A DNA stretch of 64,000 bases from Macrothele yani (Eukaryota; Arthropoda; Arachnida; Araneae; Macrothelidae). Location: contig CM077025.1 of NCBI GenBank assembly GCA_039090855.1, positions 94,902,489 to 94,966,488 on the forward strand. The letters run 5' to 3'. Position 1 is the first letter of the stretch. Each line of letters starts with the position of its first letter. Shown here piece by piece: positions 1-11,247 of the stretch. The notes beneath the pieces were generated by a model, which was given only the letters and a program-made list of their open reading frames with translations, did not search any database and was not told where the DNA came from. A program made the translations under genes and the position numbers.

Positions 1-764
1 AATACAAGCACCTGTATATAGCATTAACACTGTTATTATTGTAGTACCATTGAAGTATATCATATTTAGGTATGTTTCTTAACGTTTAACAATATACTTC
101 CCGTCCTTTCATTTTTAGACTCAGAAGCAAAAGAATAAAGATGGAGGAAGGGAGGCTTACAAACTGCATGAACGAAAACCATTACTTTTCGCCTTTCTTT
201 CAGTACTTTAAAGAGCTTGAAAGTACAGTGAAACCTGTACATCAATTTAGTATAAGTGTGTGTGTGTGAATTATGCCTTTTCATATTCAGGTTTTCTTAT
301 AACCAGCCGATAATTATTTCCAGAAGTGTATTTTTTTTATACCAGAAAAATGGATGGTAAGTAGTCAAGGAATTGTTATAAACATAATATTGCTATGGCA
401 TGGTTTTACCATATTTGCTATCGCAGTGTGCTACTTAGAAATATATCACATCCACGTGCATCATTACAAAAAATTGCTACATCCGTATGCACAAGAATGT
501 GTAACATTTCTTGCTATACCTACATAGAAGTAAAAATTTATGTTAACTCTACATAGCAAATTTCCGACTCAACTGTTTTTATACCCTCATACATTGTCAT
601 TCATACACTGCAACAAATACAGTCTGGGACAATAGACTGCACTGCGACACTTCCAAGTAAAAATGTACAGCTACAAACATAAAAAATGTAGTATTCAAAG
701 CTGCAGAGAACACTACACACGTACTATTCTTGCATTAAAAAAGTTGGCTTATGGTTATAAGAGT
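1..764. other. AT-rich sequence, nothing recognised
   Basis: No coding pattern, transposon end or RNA fold recognised. A short GT microsatellite lies near 255-268. The only open frame of note, at 66-284 on the minus strand, resembles no family I know. Confidence 0.5.
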
Positions 765-1150
765 GATGGCTGAATGTTGTGCAATACATTCGCACAATGT
801 CATGAAACTGATGGCTCAACGTTGTAACAGTGGCTCCATGTTGTGGGAGTGATGGCTTAACGATGTAAAAGATGTTGGTACAATGTTGTCCAAATGATGG
901 TTTAACGCTGTCTTCTACAACGGCTCAATATCATAAAGACGTCGGCTCGTCGTTCCAACATTGGCACAATGTCATATGAGCGATGGCATAATGTTGTAAA
1001 TGATGTTGGCACAAGGTTATTCAAACGATGGTTTAACGTTCCGTGCTGTGTTGGTGAAATGTTATTCCAGCAATGGATCAGTGTTGAAGGATTGATGGAT
1101 TTATGTTGTATGAAACATTGGTTTAATGCTGGCACAATGTTATATAAACA
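765..1150. repeat. Degenerate minisatellite, unit about 21-22 bp
   Basis: Roughly 17 diverged units follow a pattern like GATGGYTNAAYGTTGTAA plus 3-4 variable bases. Units drift strongly, with TGATGGCTCAACGTTGT, CGATGGCATAATGTTGT and ATTGGCACAATGTCAT all present. The open frames here on both strands are produced by the repeat. Confidence 0.7.
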
Positions 1151-1289
1151 TTCATCCTTGCTGGTTAGTACACTGGGCCTACCGGAGGCTGGTAAGTGGC
1201 CAGCGAGACATATGGAGGGATACCCATCGTAGTTAGCGTACGTTTCGCCAACGTTTTATGTTTTACGTAGGGAAAATGTAACTGTGCTA

Positions 1290-2250
1290 CCTGGGATGGG
1301 AAAATAATTTTTTGGGAGCATTTGTGAACTTTGTATTTTGAAAAAAGCCGGGGTGCTGTTTTTAATGTATTTATAGTCGTGTTTCAAAACAATTTTATTA
1401 CATAAGGGTTTTGGCAGAAAGGTATTATTAATTATTTGTCTGTTTATTATTAATTATTTATCTGTTTATTAATTATTTGTCATTTTGTTTCATTTTGTGG
1501 CATTTATATTCCTGTAATTTTTGCAAGAATTATAACGAAAACGTCACCCTTTTGTATCATTGCATTGTTCCATTGCTGCCCGTGTCTAAGTCTTTCTTTA
1601 TATATTTTGATATTTTTCCCTAGGCATATTTTTTCGTGTATTGCTTCCGATGTAATCTAGGCGATGCGCACAGTTTGTTGTCTCATTGGCATTATTTCTT
1701 CTGCGTGAAGTAATTCCTTTGAAATTTTACGATTAAATTTTCTCAGATCCTGAATACGTTTTACTTTCCTTTCGGTTTGGCATCTCCACTGCGTTGATTA
1801 CTTTCCATTCCGAATGTATTCACTTGAAAAATTGTGTGAGGATATTGTGTGTGTGTGTGTCCATTCGCATTTCTCCAACAGAAAAATTTTTTTGGAATTA
1901 CGGAATTTTTTTATTTTTAATTCTGAAAAGATTTTGCTTGCGAAAGTGTTTCTGAGAGCAACCATATTTTATTACCTGTGATATTGACTACGATGTGTAA
2001 CTGTTTTTAATGTGATTGTTTGCAGACATCTTTCTCTCTCATGCTCAGTTGCTAAAAAGGTCAAGTATCTGAAAATAAAAGAACAAGGTATTTAACATAA
2101 CATTTACAGATCTGTTTAGCAAATACAAGTTTCCCAAAAGCTTCGTTTAAATAGTACTTCCCAAGGTTAAACGCAGGTAATTTATGCAGCACCTGTAAAA
2201 ATCCAAGCTATTCTTCTCACTGCATTGTGACGCGATTCAGGAATCTGAGA
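1290..2250 (+). repeat. About 1 kb direct duplication, copy 1
   Basis: This non-coding segment recurs in the same orientation at about 3885-4875. Matched landmarks include TTGTGAACTTTGTATTTTG at the left, the AGGTATTTAACATAAC and CAAATACAAGTTTCCCAAAA stretches, and GACGCGATTCAGGAAT at the right. Indels and substitutions show the duplication is old. Tc1 element A1 lies between the two copies. The segment itself is not a recognised family. Confidence 0.75.
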
Positions 2251-2321
2251 AAGATTTTCTTTTCTACTTTTCCTGAACATAGAATGGTTATCCTTTGCAT
2301 CTCCCGTGAAATAATTACAAA

Positions 2322-3726
2322 CACTGGCGGAAAGTGAAAAAAAAAAAACACCAAGAAGGAGACGTCTGATACCAACGAAATTTATACAGCATAATAACGG
2401 AATACAGAGGATAACGTGATCAAAACATTATGGCAAAATACAGCTGTATTTGCTGGTAAACTGAAAAATAACATTTCCATGTAACATGGTTAGTACGAGG
2501 TTGAACCGCCATGAACTGCGTCACACTGTGCAATTCTGGAATGGAGTCTGTCGTACAGATGTTGGATGTAAGTTTGGGGTATTGAGTTCCAAGCATCCTC
2601 AACCTGGACGCGTAAATCGGGCATGGTCGTGGCTGGCTGTGGAGACCCGAAAGGTCGTTGTCCCATAAAATCCCACACGTGCTCAATGGGGGACAAATCC
2701 GGTGAACGTTCAGGCCATGGAAGTTGTCTCACACCCTGAAGTGCATGTTGCGTTGCACGTGCCGTGTGTGGGCGTGAGTTATCTTGCTGGAAAACACCAC
2801 GACGGACCGACCTTACAAATGGCACAACGACGGGCTGGATGACGTTGTTGATGTAGGAGGTGCTGTTTAACGTACCCAGTACAAACACTAGTTGTGTACG
2901 GGAGTGATAGCTGATCGCTCCCCACACCAGGAGACCAGGTGTCGGCCCTGTGTGTCGCTGGCGGATGCAAGAAGAGTGGAGACGCTCCTCTGTGTGTCTG
3001 CGAACACGCATACGACCATCGGAGGCTCTCATCGCTGAACACGACAGATCGCCATTACGTTCTCCAGTGCAGACGTTGGAATCGTTCCTGACGGTGGGCT
3101 GGAGTCAGAGGTACACATGCCGGAGGTACGCGTGCACGTAGTCCAGCATCCAGTAGACGGTTGCCGATTGTTCGCACAGTCATCTCAGGTGAAACGGCAG
3201 CTCGGATTTGCGTCACAGTAGATGTTCTGCTTGACAACGAAGCTCTTCTTAAGCGTCGATCGGTCCGCCCATCAGTCCGTCTGTGACCCCCGGTTCCACG
3301 TCTTCTCGTGTGGGAATGTTCCTCGGACCATCTACGCCACCATCGTACCACCACCGATACTTCCCGTCCAATTCGCTCCGCATTACGACGATACGACCAC
3401 CCGGCCTGGCGGAGTCCAACTAGACGACCTCGCTCAAAGTCCGATAACAGCTGAAATCGTACACGTCTTCCATGTCCAGGCATTGCAGCTTCTTCAGGGT
3501 CTTCGCACGTGTCCGTACGCCGACGACTGATTACATTCACTTCGCCGTACTCCTTAAATACCACCGACGATAAGTTGCATATTATGCCATGCTGTGGCGT
3601 AAGCGCTCACCGGTTGGCCCCGAAATTAACATCACATCTACGTAAACTCGACCCCATTAACATATGTAGATTTCATGGTCGTCCGCCAATTCCTTCCTGG
3701 TGTTCTTTTTTCACTTTCCGCCAGTG
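2322..3726 (-). mobile_element. Tc1-like transposon, family A, copy 1
   Basis: Terminal inverted repeats start CACTGGCGGAAAGTGAAAAA and end with the reverse complement, TTTTTCACTTTCCGCCAGTG. A subterminal ACACCAAGAAGGA block occurs inside each end (right copy as TCCTTCCTGGTGTTC). Length is about 1.4 kb. The transposase reads on the minus strand. A second copy in opposite orientation lies at 54979-56410. The TA target duplication is not evident at this copy. Confidence 0.88.
2490..3483 (-). pseudogene. Tc1 family A transposase (DD34E), lightly damaged
   Basis: This is a Tc1-type cut-and-paste transposase of about 340 residues. The start is taken at the methionine of MPGHGRR (3483), as in the sister copy. 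An N-terminal paired-like helix-turn-helix region (FERGRLVGLRQAGWSYR) precedes the catalytic core. The DDE residues are visible: the first D in FSDES, the second in FQQDNSRPHT, and E in SPDLSPIEHVWD. Compared with the copy at 55222-56245, a CAA glutamine codon has become TAA near 3055, and about 14 bp just after FSDES (near 3025) is missing, which shifts the frame. The reading is otherwise open to the C-terminal GGSTSY. It cannot encode active protein as it stands. Confidence 0.88.
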
Positions 3727-3884
3727 CATTTATGGGACTACGTCATAGAATCTCCTCCTCACGGCACACTAACAAAGGAAAAATCAGGGTTGTACTTCTG
3801 ACAATATTTTCTTTTCTCGCCATTCCGCTTCCAGATACGTTTGTCTACCTCCAACTGTGAAGTCGTTTCCGGTTATCAAACAAT

Positions 3885-4875
3885 GGGAAACGAATTTGGT
3901 TGGAGCAATTGTGAACTTTGTATTTTGCAAACAGGCATGGTACTGTTTTTAAGGTGCATATGGTCGTAATTTAAAAGCATTTTGTTATATAAGAATTTGT
4001 GCAAAGAGTTATTCCTGTTTATGAATTATCTGCCGTTTTGTTTCATTTTGTGGCATTTACATTCTATTTCTTTTTCCACGTACTATAAAGCAAACGTAAG
4101 CCTTCTGTATCATTGCATTGTTCCATTGGTCTCCGTGCCTAAGTGTTTCTTTATATATTTTGATTGTTTTTCCTAGGAATATTTTCTCGTTGATTGCTTC
4201 CGATGTGTTTAGGCGATGCGTACAGTTTTGATGTTTTATTGGAGTTATTTCTTCTGCATGAAGTAATTCCTTTTAAATTTTACCATTCATTTTTATCAGT
4301 TACTTAATACGTTTTACTTTTCCTTTCGCTCGGTATCTCCACTGCGTTGATTCCTTCCCATTCCGACTGCATTCAATTGAACAATTGTAAGAGGATACAT
4401 TTCCTGTGGGTTCAATTGTGCGTCAAAAGCTAATAATTTCCTATATTTGGAAACATTTGCAGCCCAGTCTTTACGGAGATCGTGTGTTCATTCGCATTTC
4501 TCTAACAGCGGAAATGTTTGGAATTACAGAAATTCTCTTTTTTTTTTTTTATTCTGAAAAGATTTTGCTTGCGAAAATATTTTTGAGAGCTATCATTCTC
4601 TTATTTTCTGTGATATTGACTACGCTGCGTAACTGTTTTCCATGTGATTGTTTGTAGACATCTTTCTCTTTCGTGCTCAGTAAAAAGGTCAAGTATCTGA
4701 AAACAAAAGAACAAGGTATTTAACATAACTTTTACAGATCTGTTTAGCAAATACAAGTTTCCCAAAACTTCGTCCAAATAGTATTTCCCAAGGTAAAACG
4801 CAGGTAATTTATACAGCATATACAAAAATCCAAGCTATTCTTCACACTGTACTATGACGCGATTCAGGAATTCTG
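3885..4875 (+). repeat. About 1 kb direct duplication, copy 2
   Basis: Second copy of the segment at 1290-2250, in the same orientation, diverged by substitutions and small indels. It begins near GGTTGGAGCAATTGTGAACTT and ends at the shared GACGCGATTCAGGAAT. Confidence 0.75.
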
Positions 4876-5089
4876 TTTTTACGTATTATTTATCAGTTTA
4901 CTATTTTGGGGAGACTGTTCCAGCCCTTGAAATGTTTGTCTGCAAATGTCTCATGCAAAATGAAAAATTGTCCGCAAATGGCACACTTTTCAGCTCTGTC
5001 CGCATTTGACCGCGGACCGTTAAGGTTATTAAAACTATTTTTTGGTAGGAGGGTCTTTATCCAAATGTGATGTACCTATGAATCCGCTT

Positions 5090-5630
5090 TGCCTTGTAAA
5101 CACAACTCAAGGTTGTGGAAGTGGTGTCATGGTGTGGGGGCAAGTTCTTTTGATACAGAACGTGTCCCCAGATATTGCTGAAATGTCGAACTTCCTTTAA
5201 AGATTATCTGAACATTATTGCCAAACAAGTCGATTCTGCAATGTTGACTTTTTATCCAGGAAGTGACGTCTGCTTCCTGGACGATAATACTACTGTCTAT
5301 GGCGCAAGATGTGTTCAGCAGTGGAACAGCGATCATGTCAGCGATTTTCACCAAGTTTTCAGGCAACCATAAAGCTCTTATCTGAACCACAATGAGAATT
5401 TTGCTCAGTTGAAAAACAGATCCGACTTTGCTCCTGCATCTCTCTTTCTAACATGTATGGGACATTCTAGAAAGAACAGACTGGACAGTCCTTTTACTGG
5501 CTCAAATCTGAGCCAGTAAAATGACTGTCTAGTGAACGCTTGGCGTGCTGCAGATGTAGATGCACTCCAAAACCTTGCTGAATACATGCCACACCGCACA
5601 CCTGCCGCAATTCCCTAATTCAGTAGTATA
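5090..5630 (+). pseudogene. Decayed Tc1-like transposase fragment
   Basis: Pieces of a Tc1 catalytic core can be followed in shifting frames. GSGVMVWG appears near 5120, where the family has GGGSVMVWG. A YLNIIAKQVDSAMLTFYPGSD stretch leads to a second-aspartate-type motif, FLDDNTTVYGARCVQQW, near 5290. LQNLAEYMPHR near 5570 matches the usual LVESMPRR end. No terminal repeats were found. Stops and frameshifts make it a relic, older than the elements on either side. Confidence 0.65.
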
Positions 5631-5634
5631 TATA

Positions 5635-6909
5635 TTGGGTTGTCGGAAAAGTCATGACTTATTTTAGCCATGTTTTGCAAAGGTCATTTATTAATAGAAA
5701 GAACAAAAATCAAACAATAATATAATGCCTGTTGTGTTCGATAACCTATTGCCATCTTTCCGTGAGCTGCAGAATGCCTCTTTTATAGAAGGACCTTCGC
5801 TTTCGTGACGAAAAATTCTACAAGGTGCTGATTTACAGCCCCATCTAAATTGAATGTTATACCACGCAAGGGCTGCTGAAGAGAGCGAAACAAGTGGAAG
5901 TCTGACGGCGCAAGGTCAGGCGAGTATGCTGGGTGTGGCAACACATCCCACCCAAACTCCAATATTTTTTGGTGGGTGATCAAACTTGTGTGTGGTCTCG
6001 CGCTGTCGTGATGGAACACAACACCTTTACGATGAACGAGCTATGGACGTTTCTGGATGATGGATTCATTCAAACTGTCCAATTGCCGAGAGTACACATT
6101 CGAATTGATTGTTTGGTTCCGTGGAAGGAGCTCGAAAAACACGACACCTTTAAAATCCCACCACACTAAGGCCAGAACCTTCCGCTGATGAATGCCTGCT
6201 TTGGATGTCGTTTGAGGCAAAGCAGCACATCGGGACCAAGACCGTTTGCGCAGCACATTTTTGTACACAATCCACTTTTCGTCACCAGGTATCAGTCACT
6301 TCAAAAAAGGATCGTTTTCCTCACGTTTAATGAGCATATCGCAGATGCTTATACGCGCCGTCAATTGAGCTTCTTTGAGTTCATGAGGTTGCTTACGTAT
6401 CCCAGTTTCTTCAGGTGGTCGTGAACGCGTGAATGATGAATGTGCAATCTTTCTAAAATCTCTCGTGTCGTGTAACGTGGGTTTCACTCGATCAATGCCT
6501 TGATTTGGTCGTCATCAACCTCGGTTGGCCTCCCGGACCGAGGAGCATCGTTGAGGTCAAAATCACCAGCACGGAATTTTGCGAACCACCGCTGGCACTG
6601 ACGTTCTTGTAGAGCATTATCACCGTACACTTTACTCAACTTTTCATAAGTTTGACGCGCGTTCTTCCCTTTACGGAAGTAAAACAGTAAATTATGGCGA
6701 AAATGCACAGTTTGGTTTTTCATCTTCAACTTGATGTCAAATTCTCCGCAAATGAACCAAATCGCTCACTATTACTTCTAAACTGCAGCTAGAACTGGCA
6801 CCTGTCGAATGCCATAGCGATAACAGAGCTGAACATGCCTCTAGTACTTCCAAAGCAGCCCAACCGCTTTCGGGTGCCAAAATACGTCATGACTTTTAAG
6901 ACAACCCAA
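5635..6909 (-). mobile_element. mariner transposon, full length (1275 bp)
   Basis: Terminal inverted repeats of about 28 bp start TTGGGTTGTCGGAAAAGTCA and end TTTTAAGACAACCCAA, flanked on both sides by TA (5633-5634 and 6910-6911). The length is typical of mariner. The transposase reads on the minus strand and is broken into four frames. Confidence 0.92.
5718..6723 (-). pseudogene. mariner transposase (DD34D), broken
   Basis: Mariner transposase relic starting at MKNQTVHFRHNLLFYF (6723). The N-terminal half carries the usual helix-turn-helix with RQCQRWFAKFRAGDFDLND and the RSGRPTEVDD linker. The catalytic motifs are GDEKWIVY near 6280, HHDSARPHTS near 6000 and YSPDLAPSDFHLF near 5910, which makes it DD34D. 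The C-terminus FYKRGILQL...ERWQ is legible down to about 5718, in a different frame from the preceding block. Several frameshifts separate the blocks at 6484-6729, 6296-6487, 6041-6268 and 5783-6019. Confidence 0.9.
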
Positions 6910-6911
6910 TA

Positions 6912-7655
6912 TGTGCGATTTTCCCTTTAAAATTTTTGACTTTTGAAACTTTCTTTGAACTGTTGCCGATAGATGTCGCAGCGATACTGCGCGAGGAGCA
7001 GCTCGCCTCTTTTCCCCACAAAGACTAGTAGATGATCCAGTTCAACCGGAGATACTAGTTAGTAAGAGAAAGTGGAAAGTTGAGGTGTGCGCGAGTAAAA
7101 CTAAGTGTGCCGAAAGACCATGTTTGGTTCCGTTTCAACGACGACTGTATTACTGTTTACTCCATTAAACGTTATTTTAGTTTTCTTTGGGAATAAACGA
7201 GGAGTAAACAATCGTTGCACGATATATATAGGACAAATGGTCAGAGATGGATAATTTAAAAACATTTATTTACTGTTAAAATAAATGAAATAAAAGGACC
7301 ACATGAGATCTTTCGACTACCACTTTGGCGTCATCATCAGGCGTTTGACGAAGAGTGGAACGGAGACCGGCATTAAATAAAGTAAATTTTAGTTGTTACA
7401 CAAGAAGTTACCCCTGCATTGACTTAGAATCACTCCCATCACCAGTGAACCCACTAACACCTATCCTACATTTACATATATATACAGGATATTTCACTAC
7501 TAGGTTGACCCTGTAAATTAATTATTACAAAAATGTTATTTAATATAGGAAAAGTAAACTGGGATACAACGTATTTAAATTAATAGGAAAACGAATGCCA
7601 CCAGGCACCGTGTTGCAGCATTTTCCAGGCGAATATGGAGTCTGGAGAATTCGAG
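6912..7655. other. Unassigned, possible retroelement tail
   Basis: No coding match recognised. A stretch near 7300-7350 reads, on the minus strand, CCTGATGATGACGCC...AAAGATCTC. Similar CTGATGATG...CGAAA strings occur in 3' ends of some Penelope-like elements, but that is too weak for a call. Confidence 0.3.
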
Positions 7656-7726
7656 GCCGCTGTGGTTTCAGTGGTAGCATGTTCGGCGCGTAACTGGAAG
7701 ACCCTGGGTTCGATTTACCGTGGCGG
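7656..7726 (+). pseudogene. Threonine-tRNA-like sequence, probably a SINE head
   Basis: The 71-nt stretch begins GCCGCTGTGGTTTCAGTGGTAG and carries a B-box-like GGTTCGATT. The anticodon arm can pair as TTCGG/CTGGA around the loop CGCGTAA, giving CGT (Thr). The base before the anticodon is G instead of the invariant U, and the T-stem is mismatched. It is therefore a tRNA pseudogene or the head of an unrecognised SINE, not a working tRNA. Confidence 0.5.
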
Positions 7727-7924
7727 TGGATGAGAATTTGTCCATGACTCACTTATAAACGTGGAAAGAGCGAATGCTTCTGTTTGATGTTCGTAATCCA
7801 CGTCAGTTTGTGTATTAATTATTTTCCAGGCGGATGACTTAACGTCTGGCGCCGAACCAAATCTACGCGCACATAGACGCTGCTTCAGCAGCCACTCGTC
7901 AGTTTAGAAAACGCTGACGATAGA

Positions 7925-8860
7925 GCAACGTGTTTTTCTCTTGTTCTAATACGGGGTAACAGGGTCGTTTAAGTCTTGTCGGAAAGCGTTTCAAAAAAGT
8001 ATGCCGAAATTGCACCTGCAAAACAGGCGATCCACAAAATGGTGAAAACGCTGGAGAACACGAGTGCATTGTTGCCGATTCGTACAGAAGGTCGGCCGGA
8101 TACGGTGAAGGAAGTGCAGGCTCTGTTGGTGCAGTCACCGACGAAATCTTTATGGCGTTTATCACAAGAGATGGGAATTTCAACGTCATCATGTGACCAA
8201 GCGGCAAAGGAAGAAAAATTGCATCCATATCGCGTCCCCGTGTTCCAGGAACTGCGTCCGCCTGATTTAGAAAAAGCCGACGTCACTGCCAATGGTTTAA
8301 AGGCTTCATTTAAGGCAATGAGGACATTTTGGATTTAACATGGTTTTGCGACCAGGCATGGTTTCATCTTTCGGGCTATGCAAATTCCCAGAATACGCGC
8401 ATCTGAGCTGCACAGCATCTATGCATGTCATCCACAAGCAGACCCCTTCACCCACAGAAAATTGGAGTATGGTGCGCCTTGTCTTGTACACGCGTAGTGG
8501 GTCTGATTTTCTTTGCCAGAAATGTGAACAGCGAAGTGTATGGGAAAATGTTTGAAGAGTTGGTCAAATGTTGGACGTAAACATTCATTCGGTTCATTAG
8601 CTCCTTCTTCGAGAACAGAATAATTTCTAAAGGACTCTGGCCGCCTCGGTCTCCGAATCTGACATCCCCGGATTATTGCCTTTGTGTAATGCTGAAGGAC
8701 AGGGTGTACAGAAAAAATCCACACACGATGGACGAATTAAAGCTTAACATCACCACCGAAATTGCCCTTGTTACACCTGCTATGCTTGCTTCGACTTTTG
8801 CCAGTATGGAAACACGTCTCAGCCTGTATTTTCAAAAGAAAGGCCGCCACTACTGACATT
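7925..8860 (+). pseudogene. Tc1/mariner-superfamily transposase of the DUF4817 type
   Basis: The N-terminal part (frame 7976-8338) shows a helix-turn-helix domain with a SPTKSLWRLSQEMGIS motif followed by LHPYRV and QELRPPDLEK, hallmarks of this arthropod family. An internal deletion follows. Near 8320 the frame changes to NEDILDLTWFCDQAWFHLSGY, where D of the DQA/DEA motif is the first catalytic aspartate. Next come LHPQKIGVWCALS and, near 8640, GLWPPRSPNLTSPDY. The end is KDRVYRKNPHTMDELK...METRLSLYF. The second aspartate block is missing. No terminal repeats were found. Confidence 0.8.
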
Positions 8861-8880
8861 TACTGTAATGACACTTCTAA

Positions 8881-8904
8881 TATCTATCTATCTATCTATC
8901 TATA
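8881..8904. repeat. ATCT tetranucleotide microsatellite
   Basis: About six ATCT units lie immediately left of the Tc1-B1 inverted repeat. The TA insertion site lies inside the repeat. Confidence 0.85.
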
Positions 8905-10105
8905 CACGGTCAAGTCACATTATTGTGTCCACCAGCTAATATTCAGAGTAACTACCCTGTGCAGCGCGGACAGCAGCTAGACGGACTGGGAGTGAATCAA
9001 TAAGGTGCTGGGAGGTGTTACATATTTGTGGAGTCATGCTGACTGCAGTGCATATCACAGCTGCTGGAGGGTGCGTGGTGGAGGATCCATAGAGCGAACA
9101 ACACGATCGAGGTGGTCCCACAGATGCTCAATTAGGTTTACGTCTCGGGAATCAGGGGGTCATGGAAGTACTTTGAAGTCTTCATAGTGCTCTTCCAACC
9201 ACCGTCGGACATTTCTAGCTGTGTGACACGTCGCATTGTCGTGCTGGAAGATTCCATCCGCCCCAGGGAAGACAATCAGCATGTATGGGTGTACGTGGTC
9301 TAAAAGGATGGATTCAAAACAAATTCTATCCATAATGCCTTTCACGGGTATGTGTGAACCCAGGGAATGCCACGAAAACATTCCCCATACCATAACTCTG
9401 CCCCTACCAGCTTGTGTTCTTACAGGAATGGTTGAAGAGTGTTTGTTTTCAGATGTTTCTCGCCTTATACGCTAACGTCCATCCGTTCGATGAAGCAGAA
9501 AACGCGACTAATGGGAGTAGGCAGTCCTTTGCCAATCAGCGGAAGTCGAATTCCGATACTGCCGTGCAAATTTAAGCCTTTTCTGCAGATGCACCTTCGT
9601 TAGGATAGGTGCAGTGACATCCGTCTGCATCGGAGCACCATGCGCAGCAGGGTTCGCTGTGCTGTCGTTTTAGACACACTTCCGGTAGCCATCTGGTTCA
9701 TGCTGCCACTGAGTTGCTCCACCGTAGCGTGCGAATCGGCCCTCACGCACCTTCACAGCCGTCGTTCATCAATGGCACGTAGTGCTCCGCAGTTTCCACT
9801 TCGTTTATTCGCGATGGTGTCATTTCTCTAATCACGATACACTTTAATCACAGAAGCACGCGAATAGTTCACAAACTGCGTTGTTTCAGAAATACTGCCA
9901 CCCACGGCCTGAAAGCAGATAATCATTCCTCTTGGCAAATCTGATAAATCTCTCCTTTTATCCATGACAACAACGAGAGATATGCTTTCAGAATGCTTAC
10001 AGCACACCTTATATACCCTCCAAGCCAGCTCACGACACGTTTCGTTGGCTATGAGCTGTTGAAGTCAAAAGTAGGAGGTGGTCACGTTAATGTGACTCGA
10101 CTGTG
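8905..10105 (-). mobile_element. Tc1-like transposon, family B, copy 1
   Basis: Terminal inverted repeats read CACGGTCAAGTCACATTATT at the left and TTAATGTGACTCGACTGTG at the right, with TA on both sides. The length is 1201 bp. A second copy in opposite orientation is at 35845-37061. Confidence 0.9.
8936..9965 (-). pseudogene. Tc1 family B transposase (DD34E), broken
   Basis: Minus-strand relic starting at the ATG of MDKRRDLSDL (9965), identical in position to the start in copy 2, and ending YSEY-stop at 8936. Readable blocks include MVWGMFSWHSLG (about 9390), HVHPYMLIVFPG and FQHDNATCHTARNV with the second catalytic aspartate (about 9240). The LIEHLWD block with the catalytic glutamate follows. 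The N-terminal half is scattered over several frames. It differs from family A in its CxTAR rather than RPHTA second-aspartate motif. Confidence 0.85.
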
Positions 10106-11072
10106 TATATCCCCAGCTTGATAAAAATTGGGAGTTTCTGGAGAAAACAATTTAAGGAATATGAAATATGATTCTCCGAAGGGAAAAATTCTTGGAAAAT
10201 GTATCGCCTTCCTTCGTTTGCTGTTTTTAAAGAAAATCAAATGCTCTTCATATTAAAATCATTTAAACTGTTTGCATGAAAATCTTTTGATCGCAATCGT
10301 ATAACATGAAGCAAACAATTTTTAGAACATGCATTTAAACGTTAAACTGGGTATTCACATGGAAAAATATGTTTACGGCGTACCCTTCTGAAAGAAAAAC
10401 CTTCGGGGTTTTTAACCTTAGGGGTGCTGCCTTTAAATCACAAGTATACTTGTAATTGTATTCTTCCAGATGGTTTAAAGAGACAGTTTTATTAAGCAAG
10501 GATTTTTTTTTTTCAATTGAAAGCTCGTTCTTTATGCATACAAGAAACAATTCATATTTTTATTCAGTTTCACAACTGATTTCACAGAAACGTTTTCGAG
10601 AAGACAATGGAAAAAAACAAAAACAAATTCAATTCCTCTGCTTTCTGTCTATCACAACAACGATTTCGTTATTCATCTGATATTAGATGCTTCTTCGGAT
10701 ATTTCGGAAGCGTAAGCATTGAATTGGAAACAAAAAAAAAATACCGCTTATAGAGAAACTGCACAATGAAGGAATTTTCCGTTATATTATCAAAAATGTT
10801 GACATCATAAAATGTGAGACAAAGGAATTATTTTCGCTTTTGAAGCTCGCATGGAGGCATACCTAGCTACTATGAACAAGTTTCCTAGTTCGAAAAAAAT
10901 TGCACACATATTCACTAAAGAAAGAGCAGTTTTTAATAACACTGGCAGAAAGAAACTCATGGAAAACGTTTCCAGAAATACTAAAATAAATGGGGCATCA
11001 AGGGTTTTGAAGGGGCCAAAATCTGAAATATCTTAGTTAAGACATTAAACTCATGGCATTCTAAAATAATAG
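10106..11072. other. AT-rich sequence, nothing recognised
   Basis: Several short open frames (10335-10550, 10456-10680, 10851-11036) match no family I recognise and lack a coding-like composition. Confidence 0.5.
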
Positions 11073-11077
11073 GGCTT

Positions 11078-11239
11078 ATAACTAAATAAATTTCTCCGTC
11101 ATTTTTGTCCACGCCGGGGCTCGAACCCGGGTCCCCTCATTCTGGAATAAGTCGCTCTACCAATTGAGCTACGCGGACGTTCGTTCTGAATGCAATCTGC
11201 CTTTATGTCTTGTGCATCCTGCTGGGCAGGCACGTCACA
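11078..11239 (-). mobile_element. Solo copy of the tRNA-like short repeat (TRIM LTR)
   Basis: A 162-bp minus-strand copy running from TGTGACGTGCC (right end) to TTTAGTTAT (left end). It contains a 72-nt tRNA-like domain at 11107-11178. Flanks are GGCTT (11073-11077) and GGCTA (11240-11244), a 5-bp target duplication with one mismatch. It sits directly against the left end of the mariner at 11248. See the two-LTR version at 58813-59334. Confidence 0.75.
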
Positions 11240-11247
11240 GGCTATTC

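Noticed and set aside
7290..7360. Penelope-like 3' end
   Set aside because: A CTGATGATG...CGAAA-like string alone is too weak without a nuclease or RT frame nearby.
11107..11178. Functional tRNA gene (also at 14775, 17718, 58894 and 59225)
   Set aside because: Good acceptor, D and T arms, but no normal anticodon arm, and every copy is embedded in the same mobile repeat.
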